64,000 nt of DNA from Ehretia macrophylla (lineage: Eukaryota; Streptophyta; Magnoliopsida; Boraginales; Ehretiaceae): positions 22,966,139 to 23,030,138 of the forward strand of contig CM075769.1 in NCBI GenBank assembly GCA_037974665.1. Reading direction: 5' to 3'. Below the pieces are notes generated by a model. It searched no databases and had not been told where the DNA came from. It saw nothing but the letters and a program-made list of their open reading frames with translations. Both the position numbers and the translations under genes were made by a program. Below are positions 1-11,502 of the stretch, piece after piece (position 1 is the stretch's first letter; the number at the start of each line of letters is the position of its first letter).

Positions 1-2150
1 GGCTTCAATCCTCTCTTATACCTTGGACAAATGACTAAAACATTCTTGTGGCTCTAAACATTTCATAACCCCCTAAATGATATTAACTATGGTAAAATGC
101 TTGAAAACAATCATTAACTTCCATAATTAACTCTAGCATACACATAACTCCAAAATATACATCGTAACTCGTAAAATGGCATGAATCATACATATTCTTC
201 AAATTAAGTACTCAATTCATTCTATTACATTTAAGTACTAACATAGCTCAACTACTAACATGTTAAAAGAACTCTATTCTACTTAGACACAATAATAATT
301 CTGCAAGTTCATACACATTAACAACACTTAACATGCATCCTTTCACAAAAACCCAAGAACTAAGAAAAGGGCCATTGGCCGAACACATCTCACGCATATA
401 TTCTTGAGCACCACTTGTTCTATTTTGCTACTTCTTGCATTTTGAGTTAGTTTAGATCATTATCAAAGCCTGTGGGTGACACTTAAACTTCTACACTTCG
501 CCTAAGCACTAAATCAAACACTTAATCTACAACTAGCACATTTTCTTAAGTTCTACAAATTCACAATTTTCTTTCCATTAATACTTCATATACAAACTCT
601 ACAACAATGAAAGTCTACTCTACAGGTTCATTAGTTAACATTAAGTGCCTTAAAGACTTCAACATAAACTTTCATAACAAATCTCTATTCATTTTATTCT
701 TTATAAAATTCCTATTCAAACACTAAGCACATCCAAGCTATTAAAACATACATAAGTAACTACATATAAGTAACACAATAAGCATGATTAAGTGCCTTAG
801 TTTAATTGATTTCTATTTTAGACACAATTAAGTTCTTAATTTTTAATGTTCTCAAAATTCGATAATTTTTAACGTGTAACCATTTTTACACCCCTAGAGT
901 CCATATACAGTGTTAGATCAAGTATCGGGTCACGATTTAATGGTCCTAAATGAATAGTTCCAGCTAAACTAACTTTAACTAAATGATTTTACAACTCAAG
1001 CATAATTGAGTTATTTAAGGCATTAATCCATGTTCATCTACTCCCACATCAAGCCTAAATAACATTTGATTAAACAATAAAGCAAGATTACAAAAAACCC
1101 CCAATTTCACATTCAAACCCTAACTTTAAATTAAAGATAGAACAATTTAGCCATTAACAATGTTATCTAAGCACAAAAGTCTAATCTACAATCATAATAA
1201 GAGACATTTCAAGCATAGACAAACATATAATCAATCTCTCAATCAATTTTTAACAAAACCCTTGGATTTTACTATTCATCATCTTCTCAAATGAACACTT
1301 TGCAAAAATTCTATATCTAAGCCATTAGAATACACAAATCAAGTCTCTATAGCTAGTAGACAACGTATTATACCAATTCCAAGCATTATATAAGCAAATA
1401 AGAGCAAATCTAAGAATTTCGAAATTTGACATAAACATGAAATATACAATTTTATGCAATCTCCCTTACCAAAACGTGTAAAGGAGCTAGGAGAAGGCTT
1501 GGGAGGCTTGATATCCACTTGAACTAGCCTTGAGAATCACATGAGGAAGATTTGCAAGCAAAAGTTTCTTCTTTTCCTTTCCTGTTTGGTTGACGGGTTT
1601 GGGGGGTATTTTGGGAGTTTTGTTTTGTATTTTCTTAGCTTATATGTATATGTATGTGTATAAGTGGTCTTCTAATAGGTGGTGGCTGATTTGGCACATA
1701 AAATAATAAAGATCAAGTTAAATCTAAGCTTAAAAATGCAAATAAAGTCTAACTGGTTAATAGTTTAATATCTTTACTACTTCACTATTCATACAATACC
1801 AAAACTATTTTTCTAACGTACTCTCCCAACATGTGATGCGCAAAATAATATTTTTCTCATGCCTCACATACGTCATATAACATAGGAAAAATGAAATTTC
1901 AAAAAATAAGACAGTCGAAATCTACTATGAATAGTAACGCACTCTCTCAACATGTGATGCGCAAAATAATATTTTTCTCATGCCTCACATACGTCATATA
2001 ACATAGGAAAAATGATATTTTGAAAAAATAAGATAGTCGAAATCTACTATGAATAGTAACTTTTGCTAAAAGTAAGTGAATGCACATTTAAATGCACAAA
2101 TAACCTATGCAACAGTTAATATGAGCATGCTGAAGATCTCAGACGTCACA
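1..2150 (-). mobile_element. TE-1 3' LTR, truncated by the left window edge
   Basis: On the minus strand this LTR begins at 2150 with TGTGACGTCTGAG and runs to the window start. It repeats the sequence at 4313-5534 plus 18210-19336, the other LTR of the same element, in the same order. The last roughly 1.3 kb of the LTR (the counterpart of 3045-4312) lies outside the window. It differs from its partner by a roughly 330-bp gap near 785 and by a 121-bp tandem duplication at 1814-2055. I see no coding potential. The start TGTGACG and the GTTACA-like end place it among the chromovirus-type LTRs of this window. Confidence 0.85.
1814..2055. repeat. Two tandem copies of a 121-bp unit in the TE-1 3' LTR
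   Basis: Copies lie at 1814-1934 and 1935-2055 and differ at a few bases (for example ACTCTCCCAACATG versus ACTCTCTCAACATG). The 5' LTR of the same element has one copy near 19133-19255, so the duplication arose in this LTR or in the copy that templated it. Confidence 0.85.
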
Positions 2151-2166
2151 TCTCTCCCCTTTAAAG
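2151..2166 (-). other. TE-1 polypurine tract
   Basis: On the minus strand this reads CTTTAAAGGGGAGAGA directly before the LTR start TGTGACG. It is the expected plus-strand primer site. TE-14 has the equivalent AAGGGGGAGAGGA at 63005-63017, preceded in both by GAAGAATTGCG. Confidence 0.75.
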
Positions 2167-3030
2167 TAATTGTGTACTCGCAATTCTTCTTCTCAAGAGA
2201 ACTCAGTTTCGGTCTACTGCAATTCTAGCCTGAGTCTTCCACAAAAGGCACCTAGATAAGAATCTCTAATAGAAATCCAATAAGTATTTGAAATGAGAAT
2301 ACCATACTAGAAGTCTGAATAGAATCCCACTGGATATGAATCCCATAGAGAGAGCCCCATTAAAAGTGCTGAGAAAATACCAATAAAAGACCGAAGTATA
2401 AATACCGTAGATAAGAAAATACCAAGTCCACCGAGAAGTACCAATAAGAAAATACCAAAAGACTACTCCAATAAGAACTATCACACAGAAATCCCAGAGA
2501 GACCATTTATAGATGAATGCAGGAAAGAATTCTATCAAAACCCCAATAAGAATGCCAGGGGTAATACCATATGTGAATTCTCGAGTAAGAAATCCGAATA
2601 AGGGGCCTTGTCAAGAAAACCGATTGAACATCTCTGGAAGTTCTGCTACTGGCCATCTCTTTTATAGGGAGAGTGATTACTTATCATATGCGAGGGGTAA
2701 TGCATGTATGTATACAAGGAAAAGCATATAAAGTACACCTACTTAACAAATATGCCACATAGAAGTACACGTAGTCACATATTGGAACATAACAATTATT
2801 CCTCACTTATTGCACAAATAAGTCACATATGTGCACATATGATCACACAACTACACGCATCGCATATTTTTTCATATTTCATACAAGCATGATACATAAG
2901 AACACATTTCCATTCAAGCAACACAAAATTACATGCAAGCACACCCTATTCAAAACACACTTCACATGCACGCATTCGTGGTATGCTACCTAACAGACCG
3001 AGGACCCTGTCCCGATTGCGAGCTAACTAT

Positions 3031-3042
3031 GCTCTGATACCA
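3031..3042 (-). other. TE-1 primer-binding site, initiator-Met tRNA
   Basis: The minus strand reads TGGTATCAGAGC two bases inside the 5' LTR end. This is complementary to the 3' end of plant initiator-Met tRNA, the usual primer of chromoviruses. Confidence 0.85.
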
Positions 3043-3044
3043 CG

Positions 3045-5534
3045 TGTAGTACATTGATCCCTCACGAGACTAAAGCCCCGACCCAAAATCAGAGGACATG
3101 AAAAACGAGGAAAACTGGACGGAGTTTCCCCTGTTTCTAGGACTAATCTCATTCCTGCATACAGAAGAAAAAACCACTAAACAATAACCTAACATTCATC
3201 ATAAACCTCAACCTTCAAAACCATACCCTCATTCCATCCTTAAGGCTATTGGAGCCTTAACTAAGACAAGATAAACACACAAGCATGCATGACTTGAGCT
3301 ATTGAAATTCTGTATTTTAAAGCCGCTTATCTTACCACTCTAATCTTTTCTATCTAACTTTCTTATAATTGAAGTCATCAACCATCTTCCCTTAAATCTC
3401 ACACAAGCATGCAAGTTAAACATAGACAATAAAGTAAACATTACAATTACTACATGTCCTCTACAACTAGTCAATTATACAAATGTTTTAACTCATATTA
3501 CAATCCTTCAGACAACACAAAAACATACAACCTTGTAATATCAATATACTTTACATCATAACACATAAAACACTCATCCACAGCCACAGGCAAACAATGA
3601 AGCCTCCAAACTTCCTCTAGGGACCCAGTTCATCTTTACCTGTAAAATGTTAGAAAGGAGGGGTAAGTATACAATACATGTGTACTCAGTGAGGGAGGAA
3701 AATAGTTAATCGGGGGTTTTCAAAAATGTTTTCGTGCAATGCAACAGTTAACACAAGAAATAATAACTATACAAATAAAGAAACAAGTAAACAATAGAAT
3801 ACTACACACTTTAGAAAGGATACGATCGATAACCCTTATCATTCTATTCCTCGATTCATGAACCACGAACCACGAACCACGATCCACGATCTTGATATGC
3901 CGATATCCCAAACACCAATGGGTACTCCGGATGTACCCAACCTACGACCCAACATCCCCTAGAAATCTCTAGACTATGCGAATGAGGGAATAGTATACGA
4001 AACTAAGGCTACCAACACTGGCAAGCACGATGCCGCCTAGCGAGGCCATCGCATCCGCCGCGACGATGAGGTTGCGCAACTATCGATACAAAACCACAAA
4101 AAAATGATAAAAAAATATAATAATAAAAGCCAATAAACACATAAATAAGGGACAACAAAGTAGGTTGCCCTCACTCACAATATGGTAACCAATAAGCACA
4201 CACTACTTTAATAATCATACTAATTCACACAATCTAGCAGCAAGAAAATAAACTATTATGCACATAAAGATGAAAACTCCCTCACCTTTACCAAGCCCAA
4301 AGATGTAAAACTGGCTTCAATCGTCTCTTATACCTTGGACAAACGACTGAAACATTATTGTGACTCTAAACATTTTATAACCCCCTAAATGACATTAACT
4401 ATATTAACATGCTTGAAAACAATCATTAACTTCCATAATTAACTCTTGCATACATATAACTGCAAAATATACATCTTATCTCGTAAAATGGCATGAATCA
4501 CACATATTCTTCAAATTAAGCACTTAATTCATTATATTACATTTAAGTACTTACATAGCCTAACTACTAACATGTTAAAATAACTTTATTCTACTTAGAC
4601 ACAATAATAACTCTACAAGTTCACACACATTAACAACACTTAACATGCATCCTTTCACAAAAACCCCAGAACTAAGAAAAAGGCCATTGGCCGAACACAC
4701 TTCACACACATATTCTTGAGCACCACTTGTTCTATTTTGCTACTTCATGCATTTTGAGTTAGTTTAGATCATTATCAAAGCATGTGGGTGACACTTAAAC
4801 TTCTACACTTTGCCTAAGCACTAAATCAAACACTTAATCTACAACTAGTACTTTTTCTTAAGTTCTACAAATTCACAATTTTCTTTCCATTAATACTTCA
4901 TATACAAACTCTACAACAATGAAAGTCTATCGTACAGGTTCATTAGTTAACATTAAGTGCCTTAAAGACTTCAACATAAACTTTAATATCAAATCTTTAT
5001 TCATTTTCTTCTTTATAAAATTCATATTCAAACACTAAGTACATTCAACCTATTAAAACATATATAAGTAACTACATATAAGCAACACAATAAGCATTAA
5101 AACAATAAGAATAGTAGTTCCCTAAACCATTTTCATAATTAAAGTACACTTAACCACTTTTTCCCTTTATCAACCAAGATAATTTATTACATAATTAAAA
5201 CACAATGTTTTAGATTCACAAACAAACTATCCAACACATCACAAGGCACTTAATGGCACCATTTAGAATTACAAAACCACCTTTTAAACTACATTTAACC
5301 CGAAAGCCCCGAAAGCCCCTTAGTGAGTTTGAACTACAAGTACTCTGACCGAGCATTATTTAAGTGTCATAAAAAGCATGTTAGGCTTTATTTTACTTAT
5401 TTAAGACCCATTAGCACCTTAAACCTTACCCCGGTAACTTACTTTAATTGATTTCTATTTTAAATACAATTAAGTTCTTAATTTTGAACGTTTTCATAAT
5501 TCGATAATTTTTAATGTGTAACCATTTTTACACC
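3045..5534 (-). mobile_element. TE-1 5' LTR, first piece
   Basis: The LTR end (TGTAGTACATTGATCCC on the plus strand, a degenerate form of TGTAACACCCTGATCCC seen at 50007) starts at 3045. The LTR continues to 5534, where TE-2 was inserted, and resumes at 18210. Its full length without TE-2 is about 3.6 kb. Segment 5096-5446 has no counterpart in the other LTR. The HA and HB hairpins described in the findings are at 4149-4172 and 4014-4045. Confidence 0.85.
5530..5534 (+). repeat. Target-site duplication of TE-2 (left copy)
   Basis: ACACC here matches ATACC at 18205-18209, with one change. The empty site is preserved in the sister LTR near 890 (TTTTTACACCCCTAGAG), which proves the insertion. 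Confidence 0.85.
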
Positions 5535-7969
5535 TGTGAGACCCCATATTTTGCTTTATCTCGATTTGTGTGCTTTACCTCGTTTTGCGTGCATTGACCT
5601 GTTTATGTGCTATATGAATTAGAATGTGCTAAATATGTGATTAATACTCCAAATACATGCTAAGTGTGCATTTATGAAATTTTCATAAAAAACAAAATCA
5701 GAAATTTTATCGTCGGTTTTGGTAAATAATATTTTTGAATACCTGTCCGCTAAAATTTTTACAGGTGTGTTTTAAACGTTTTAAAACCTATCCCTCAGGT
5801 ATTAATAGACCCGTGTTTGATTAAAACGGATTTAGAATTGGTTTGGAATTTTAAAGATTTTTACACTTTCTTTTGCAAGAAAACGAGTTTTAAACCGATT
5901 TGGGTGAAACTGTTTTAAAGTAACACTCTTTGTCACCTAAAATATAATGTCTAGAATTGGTTTAAGTATTAATTTAATAGTTGAGCAAGAAATACTTGAG
6001 AAATGAATTAAAAGACTAGAATAGAATTAAAAGACTAAAAATTAACTTTGACTTTCTTTTATTTTATTTGACCAAGCCTTTATATGCATAATATATCATC
6101 CACACCTACTAAAACAACACAAAACATACTCAAATTTCACCTACATGGCCGAGAGCCATAGAGAGAAAAACCAAGCTTTTTCTTCAAGTTTTCATAGAAA
6201 AACCTAGTTTTTGTCAGTAGATTTTCGTGCCGAGTTGGATTCCGCTTGTTGGGCACGTATTGCACACATATATAGGCTTATTTCACATCAAAGGTGAGAG
6301 AAAAATTCTAGATCTCAAAAGTCATTTTTTATATTTTTGCATATAATTGATTATTGAACCGTTACAATGTTAATTTGAAGTTATATTATTGTTCAGTGCA
6401 GGCTAGGGATCGTTTATGTGTATTACTATGAGATTTGAACCATTGTAGCGAAATTATTTATTTTCGGGTATTTAAAGTTGATAGATTGGCCATTTGATGA
6501 TTATCTTGAGTTGTTGTGGTTGGAATTGTTTGCCGTCGATTTTTAAAAGTTTGTTAATTATGTGGTAACACCGTTATAATGCCGATTTTTTGATTGCGAT
6601 GTTTGGGTGAAAATCCAGAAATTTCAGCCTAGGTACATTGAGGTTTTAGGGTTGTTGGGCTTGTTTTTTATGTGTCTTGGTTGGTTTCCGATAGGGCTAA
6701 TGTAGTTGATTGAATGGGAAAGTGTTAAAAACTGATTTGGAGTTGTTTGGATTAGTAGAATGTAAGATATGATTATTTGAAGTTTAGGTTGTCTTTCTTT
6801 AAATTGTTGAATTGAGCCTTTAGATGATTGGGTGGTGTTTGAGTGATTGAATTGTGAGTTGTTGATGGTTAGACAAGGGTTAGATTACGTGTTTAATGCA
6901 TGTTAAGTTGGATGGCCTACTTTGTCATCTAACTTAGTTGTTTGTTGTTTAATTAATTACTTGATGTTATATTGATGATAATTGATGATTATTGATTGAT
7001 GATTGATGAACCGGGAGATAGGCAATTCTGCTAGATTGTCCTCCTGTGAATGATGTTTATTATTATTGCTGAGTCTTGGTATGTGTGTGCCACCTCTCTG
7101 GCAGCATCGGGCTGTCGGGTTGATAACGGCATGACTACCAGAGACTACCCCCAGCTCACATGACGGAGGTGTCATGGAGGGAGGGGCTAGTGAGGTACCT
7201 CGGGTGCTTGAGTAATGGGGAGTTACAAGAAGAATGGTTGAGATTATGATAGTGTTTGGAGCTATACCAACTAGAGTATCCTTTATTGATTGGTCATTAT
7301 AGTTATGTGTTTACATTGTTATTGATGTTTTATTGCGTGTTTACTGCTCAAAGGATCATTTCCAAGGAGTATAGTAAATACTGTTAGAGATCTATCGGAT
7401 CCTCACTGAGCTTGTTTATATAAGCTCACTCTCTATTATTGCATGCATACAGGTATTATTGAGCAAGATTACGGGTACGTGCTTCCCGAAAGGGATAATG
7501 TGCCGTATGTGGACGAGTCCTATGTGCCAGAGTCTTGTCCTTGATGCTTGAGATGTTGTATACTCTATTATCTTGTATATTAAACTAGTTGTCTTTTATT
7601 TACTTTGTAGTTTATGATGTATAAGCTGTAGTAAAGATAATGAACTAGTTGTTGCTAACTTAGTAGTCTATCTTTTGACTATGATCGGGTTGCTAAGTTG
7701 GTTTATAATCTATTTTTGAGATGTATGTTAAAGTTAAGGTATTATGTTGGAACAGAGGCATATAACTAAGAATGATTATTGTATAATATGGTTATGTTGT
7801 ATGTTGTTAATGGTATTGAGGAATTTATTATTGTTTGGTTGAGGAGTTTGATTGTATGATGTTCTAAGAGGTTGGTTTAGAGCCTCGGTGTCTTAATTAC
7901 TGTTGTTATACTGCCGAAATTCCGTTGCGTCCTGACTGATCATAGGTAGGGTCGAGTTGGGGCGTGACA
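5535..7969 (+). repeat. TE-2 5' LTR
   Basis: The LTR starts TGTGAGACCCCATATTTTG and ends GGGGCGTGACA, with TG...CA termini, 2435 bp. The 3' copy at 12970-18204 aligns along its whole length once TE-3 is removed. Hairpin HA is at 6904-6936 and HB at 7096-7119. There is no open frame of interest. Confidence 0.92.
6068..6086 (+). promoter_or_regulatory. Possible LTR core promoter (TATA-like)
   Basis: TTTATATGCATAATATA occurs once in each LTR (here and near 13509) in an otherwise less AT-periodic stretch, about 540 bp into the LTR. It is followed by a C/A-rich stretch like a transcription start. This rests on base composition alone. Confidence 0.3.
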
Positions 7970-7975
7970 TTTAAG

Positions 7976-7987
7976 TGGTATTAGAGC
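7976..7987 (+). other. TE-2 primer-binding site, mutated
   Basis: TGGTATTAGAGC lies six bases after the LTR end. It matches the iMet primer site TGGTATCAGAGC except for one C-to-T change, present also in the PBS-like site of the TRIM at 52522. Confidence 0.8.
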
Positions 7988-8261
7988 GCATGTTAGCTGT
8001 CAACCGGGGTATTCTCAGAATGTGGGTAATGGTCTTAGCATGAAAGTATGTATGAAGTGAAACAAAAGTGAACTATGTGTTAATATGGTTAAGTGATTAA
8101 GTGATTATGTGATTTAGTTCTTATGTGGTTATGTGATTAATTTGTTTATGTGATTGATATTTAAGTGATTTATGTGTTTATGTGAATTGTTGTTTATTCA
8201 CTAATAATTGTCTATAGTCTGTTTACGTGCTATAACCTGTGCTAACTCTTTGATTAGTAGA

Positions 8262-9560
8262 ATGACGGGTAGACCGAGGACCAGAGGTAGGCATGAGGTG
8301 ACTGATGAGGTTCCGAGAAATGTGGCACCAGGCCAAGTTAAGGATGATGATCGTATAGGTGCAGCTTTTGATAGGATGAACGAGATCATGGCCGGTCAGG
8401 CACAGTTATTGGCAGGGCAGGCTGCCCAAAATCAGGCATTGCAGAATCAGTTACTGAACGCACAAGGTGGGTACCACAGTCGTGGTACACTAAAAGAGTT
8501 TTTAGGGTATTATCCACCGCGGTTTCAGGGGGAGCCGGACGATCGGAAAACTGAGGCGTAGATTAGTAAGGTAGAGAAGATTTTTGACCCTCTTGATTAT
8601 ACCGATGAGCGGAAGGTCACTTTTGCCTTGTACTTGCTGGATGATGAGGCAGAAGAATGGTGGCGCACGGTGAAAACTAGTTGGGAGACTCAGGGTATTC
8701 CGTATGTTTGGGATACCTTTCTGTTAGCTTTTCGGGCGAAGTATATCCTGAGGATCGCGAGGGAGCGGAGAGAGGCAGAGTTTCTAGCCTTAGTGCAGGG
8801 AGATGCTTCAGTGGCTCAGTATGAGGCCACTTTTACTAGGTTGTCCCAGTATGCACCAGAGTATGTGGCTGACGAGGAACGTAAGACTTGTAGGTTCATG
8901 TTGGGGTTGAGGCCCAAGATTCAGGATGCGATGGCCCTGAATCGGTATGATATACTTACGGAGGCCTTTGATGCAGTTTCTAGACTGGAGAAGAGAAAGG
9001 GGGAACAAATTGTGTCTAGTCAGCCTAGCAAGAGGCCATTTCAGCCGCAAGGCCAGCAGGGTATGTATAGGTCTTCGGTACAGCAGGTCGTGTACAGGCC
9101 GCCAGTACAGTAGAGTTCTTTCAGGCCACAGGGTCAGCAGAGTTATTATCGACCTCAGTTTCAGTAAGGGTCCTATCAGGTTCAATCCCAGTACAGGCCA
9201 GCCCAGTCTCGGGGTCAATACAGGCCTAGTGTTGTTAGATCTCAGCAGAAGGCTAGTACAGCTGCTTTCTCAGCTTCTGGTTCTTCTAGGGAAAGTGTCA
9301 GTGCTTCATCACCGCAGTATACTTACTGCGAGCGCCAGGGCCATGTGGAGGCCGATTGTAGAGTGAAGTCAGGGGCTTGTTTGGGTTGCGGTAACAATCA
9401 GCATAGGGCGAGGGATTGCCCTAGATATCAAAGGACTGAGGGTCGGGCAGCGACTCAGGGTTATCAGGGTAGACCTACTAATGGTGCACCTCAGCAGCAG
9501 CGAGTTCAGGCTCGGGCCTACGCAGTTGACTTGGAGGAGATGCCTGAGGAGACTACAGTT
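8262..9560 (+). pseudogene. gag: TE-2 gag (capsid/nucleocapsid), broken
   Basis: Gag packages element RNA in virus-like particles. The start at 8262 (MTGRPRTRGR) matches the start in TE-8 and resembles TE-6 (MTGRNTRAN). The capsid-type retrotransposon gag domain covers roughly 8480-8980, with EEWWRTVK and YEATFTRLSQYAPE. Near the C-terminus are two zinc knuckles. The second is intact (CLGCGNNQHRARDC, 9391-9432). The first has lost its first Cys to Tyr (YTYCERQGHVEADC). In-frame stops: TAG at 8559 (Trp in TE-8), TAG at 9111 and TAA near 9165 (both from Gln codons). All are explained by C-to-T or G-to-A changes. Confidence 0.9.
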
Positions 9561-9950
9561 GTGGAAGGTAACTTCCTTATACTTGATCAACTTGTTAAAG
9601 TGTTGATTGATTCTGGTGCTACACATTCTTTCATTACGTGTTAATGTGCAACCTGAAAGACTGCCTTATGTGGTTGAGATTAGTACCTCTTTGACTGATA
9701 AGTATATTATTGGCTTAGTATGTAAGGATTGTATAATTCGTGTTAAGGGGTATAATTTTCCTTCGGACCTTATCTTATTTCCTATCCGGCAGTACGATGT
9801 TATCTTGGGTATAGATTGGCTATCTAAGTATGATGCCCAATTAAACTGTAGAACAAAGGTAGTACAGTTTCGTTTGCCAGATCAGCCAGTAGTTGAGGTA
9901 GTAGGGAACCGGGGTGCTAAGACGAGTTTTGTTATCTCAGCAACTAAAGC
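9561..9950 (+). pseudogene. pol: TE-2 protease region, frame broken by a 17-bp deletion
   Basis: The retropepsin active site is DSGATHSF at 9609-9632, reading on from gag in the same frame, so gag and pol were one open frame. Just after FIT the frame hits TAA at 9642. TE-8 has 17 more bases here, and the loss shifts the frame. The downstream protein resumes at about 9643 in the next frame ([16 protein letters not shown]). The conserved [14 protein letters not shown] follows at about 9794-9835. Confidence 0.88.
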
Positions 9951-10965
9951 CATTAAGTTGGTGAGTAAGGGGTGTTCGGGTTATCTAGCTTATTTGATCA
10001 ACAAGCCATCTGATAAGCTACAGATGGAGGAAGTTCCTATTATTCGAGAATATCCTAATATATTTCCCGAGGAGTTGCCAGGGTTACCGCCAGAGAGAGA
10101 TGTGGAGTTTGTGATCAATCTTGTTCCTGGTACTCAACCTATTTATAAATCAGCGTACCGGATGGCACCAGCTGAGTTGAAGGAGTTGAAAACTCAGTTG
10201 CAGGAGTTAATAGAGAAGGGTTTCATTCAGCAGAGTTCTTCACCTTGGGGAGCTCCTGTTTTATTTGTGAAGACGATTGATGGTACCTTGAGATTATGCA
10301 TTGATTATAGTGGTTTGAATTAGGTGACCATCAAGAACAAGTATCCTTTGCCACTGATTGACGAGTTGTTTGATCAACTTCAGGGAGCCAAAGTCTACTC
10401 TAAGTTTGACTTGAGGCAGGGGTATTATCAGCTTCGGATTCACACGAAGGATGTTCCAAAGTCTACCTTCAGGACTCGGTACGAGCATTATGAGTTTGTA
10501 GTTATGCCCTTTGGATTAACTAATGCACTGGCAGCATTTATGGATCTTATGCATCGGGTTTTTTAGCCGTACTTAGACCAGTTCATGATGATCTTTATTG
10601 ATGATATCTTGGTCTATTCTAAGTCTGAATTGGAGCACGAGCAACATCTATGACTTGTTTTACAGAAGCTGCAGGAGCATTAGTTGTTTGCGAAATTCAG
10701 CAAATGTGAATTTTGGCTGCAACGCATATCTTTTCTTGGTCATGTTATCACACAGAGCGGTATATTTGTAGATCCCACTAAGATTGAATCGGTGATGTCT
10801 TGGAAACGTCCGGATAATATTTTTGAGGTTCGTAGCTTTCTTGGCTTGGAAGGTTATTATCGTAGGTTTGTCAAGGACTTTTCTAAGATTGCAGTGCCAC
10901 TTTCTAAGTTAACTCAGAAGCATACTAGTTTTGTTTGGGATGAGAAGTGTGAGATTGGGTTTTAG
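9951..10965 (+). pseudogene. pol: TE-2 reverse transcriptase
   Basis: The RT copies element RNA into DNA. Visible in order: [29 protein letters not shown] (10294-10323), [24 protein letters not shown], the catalytic FIDDILVYS box (Asp pair at 10600-10605) and [11 protein letters not shown]. The frame is kept but broken by TAG at 10321, 10564 and 10681, TGA at 10651 and TAG at 10963. Each stop replaces a Gln or Arg codon when compared with TE-8. Confidence 0.92.
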
Positions 10966-11502
10966 GAGTTGAAAAAGAGATTGACTACTGCTCCAGTACT
11001 TGCTCTACCAGAGGGGACTGATAATATGGTCATTTACAGCGATGCATCCAAGGAGGGCTTGGGATGTGTTCTTATGCAGAAAAGCCGGGTTATTGCCTAT
11101 GCTTCTAGAAAGTTGAAGCCTTATGAGGTGAATTATCCGACTCATGATCTTGAGTTGGTAGCTGTTGTTTTCGCACTGAAAAAGTGGCGTCATTATCTGT
11201 GGGGCAGTAAGTTCGAGATTTTCACTGATCATAAGAGTCTTAAGTATTTATTCTCACAGAAGGAGTTAAATATGCGTCAACGGAGGTGGATAGAACTTCT
11301 CATAGATTATAATTGTTCTATCAGTTATCTACCTAGGAAGGCAAATGTGGTAGCAAACGCTCTTAGCCGTAAGGCGAGTGTTTCTTGTTTGGCTGTCAAG
11401 AAGTGGGAAGTTCTTGAGGAATTCACTTATTGGAGACCGGAGTTGACTCAGGTTAGGGTGATGTGTTCACATCTTCGTATTCAGCCTTTATTGCTGTCTT
11501 AG
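10966..11502 (+). pseudogene. pol: TE-2 RNase H
   Basis: RNase H degrades the RNA strand during reverse transcription. [17 protein letters not shown] holds the first catalytic Asp (11041-11043). [18 protein letters not shown] and [11 protein letters not shown] (Asp at 11227) follow. After ALSRKAS the segment reads on towards integrase and is cut by TAG at 11500 (Gln in TE-8). It is in the same frame as the RT. Confidence 0.9.

Larger units (their letters stand above)
2151..3044 (-). mobile_element. TE-1 internal region, non-coding
   Basis: This 894-bp interior lies between two LTRs and has an initiator-Met PBS at one end and a purine-rich tract at the other, both on the minus strand. It contains no gag or pol motif. 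About 2260-2560 is a degenerate short-period repeat: on the minus strand, variants of GGTATTTTCTTATTGG recur. The 90-residue open frame there (2266-2538, minus) is only a read-through of these repeats, giving recurrent YWYFL-like strings. The interior resembles that of TE-14 (61975-63017), so the two elements look like members of one non-autonomous family dependent on enzymes from elsewhere. Confidence 0.75.

Noticed and set aside
2266..2538. 90-residue minus-strand frame rich in Trp, Tyr and Phe that looks like a membrane protein
   Set aside because: Produced by the degenerate TATTTTC/TATTGG repeat of TE-1; the homologous TE-14 interior has no such frame.
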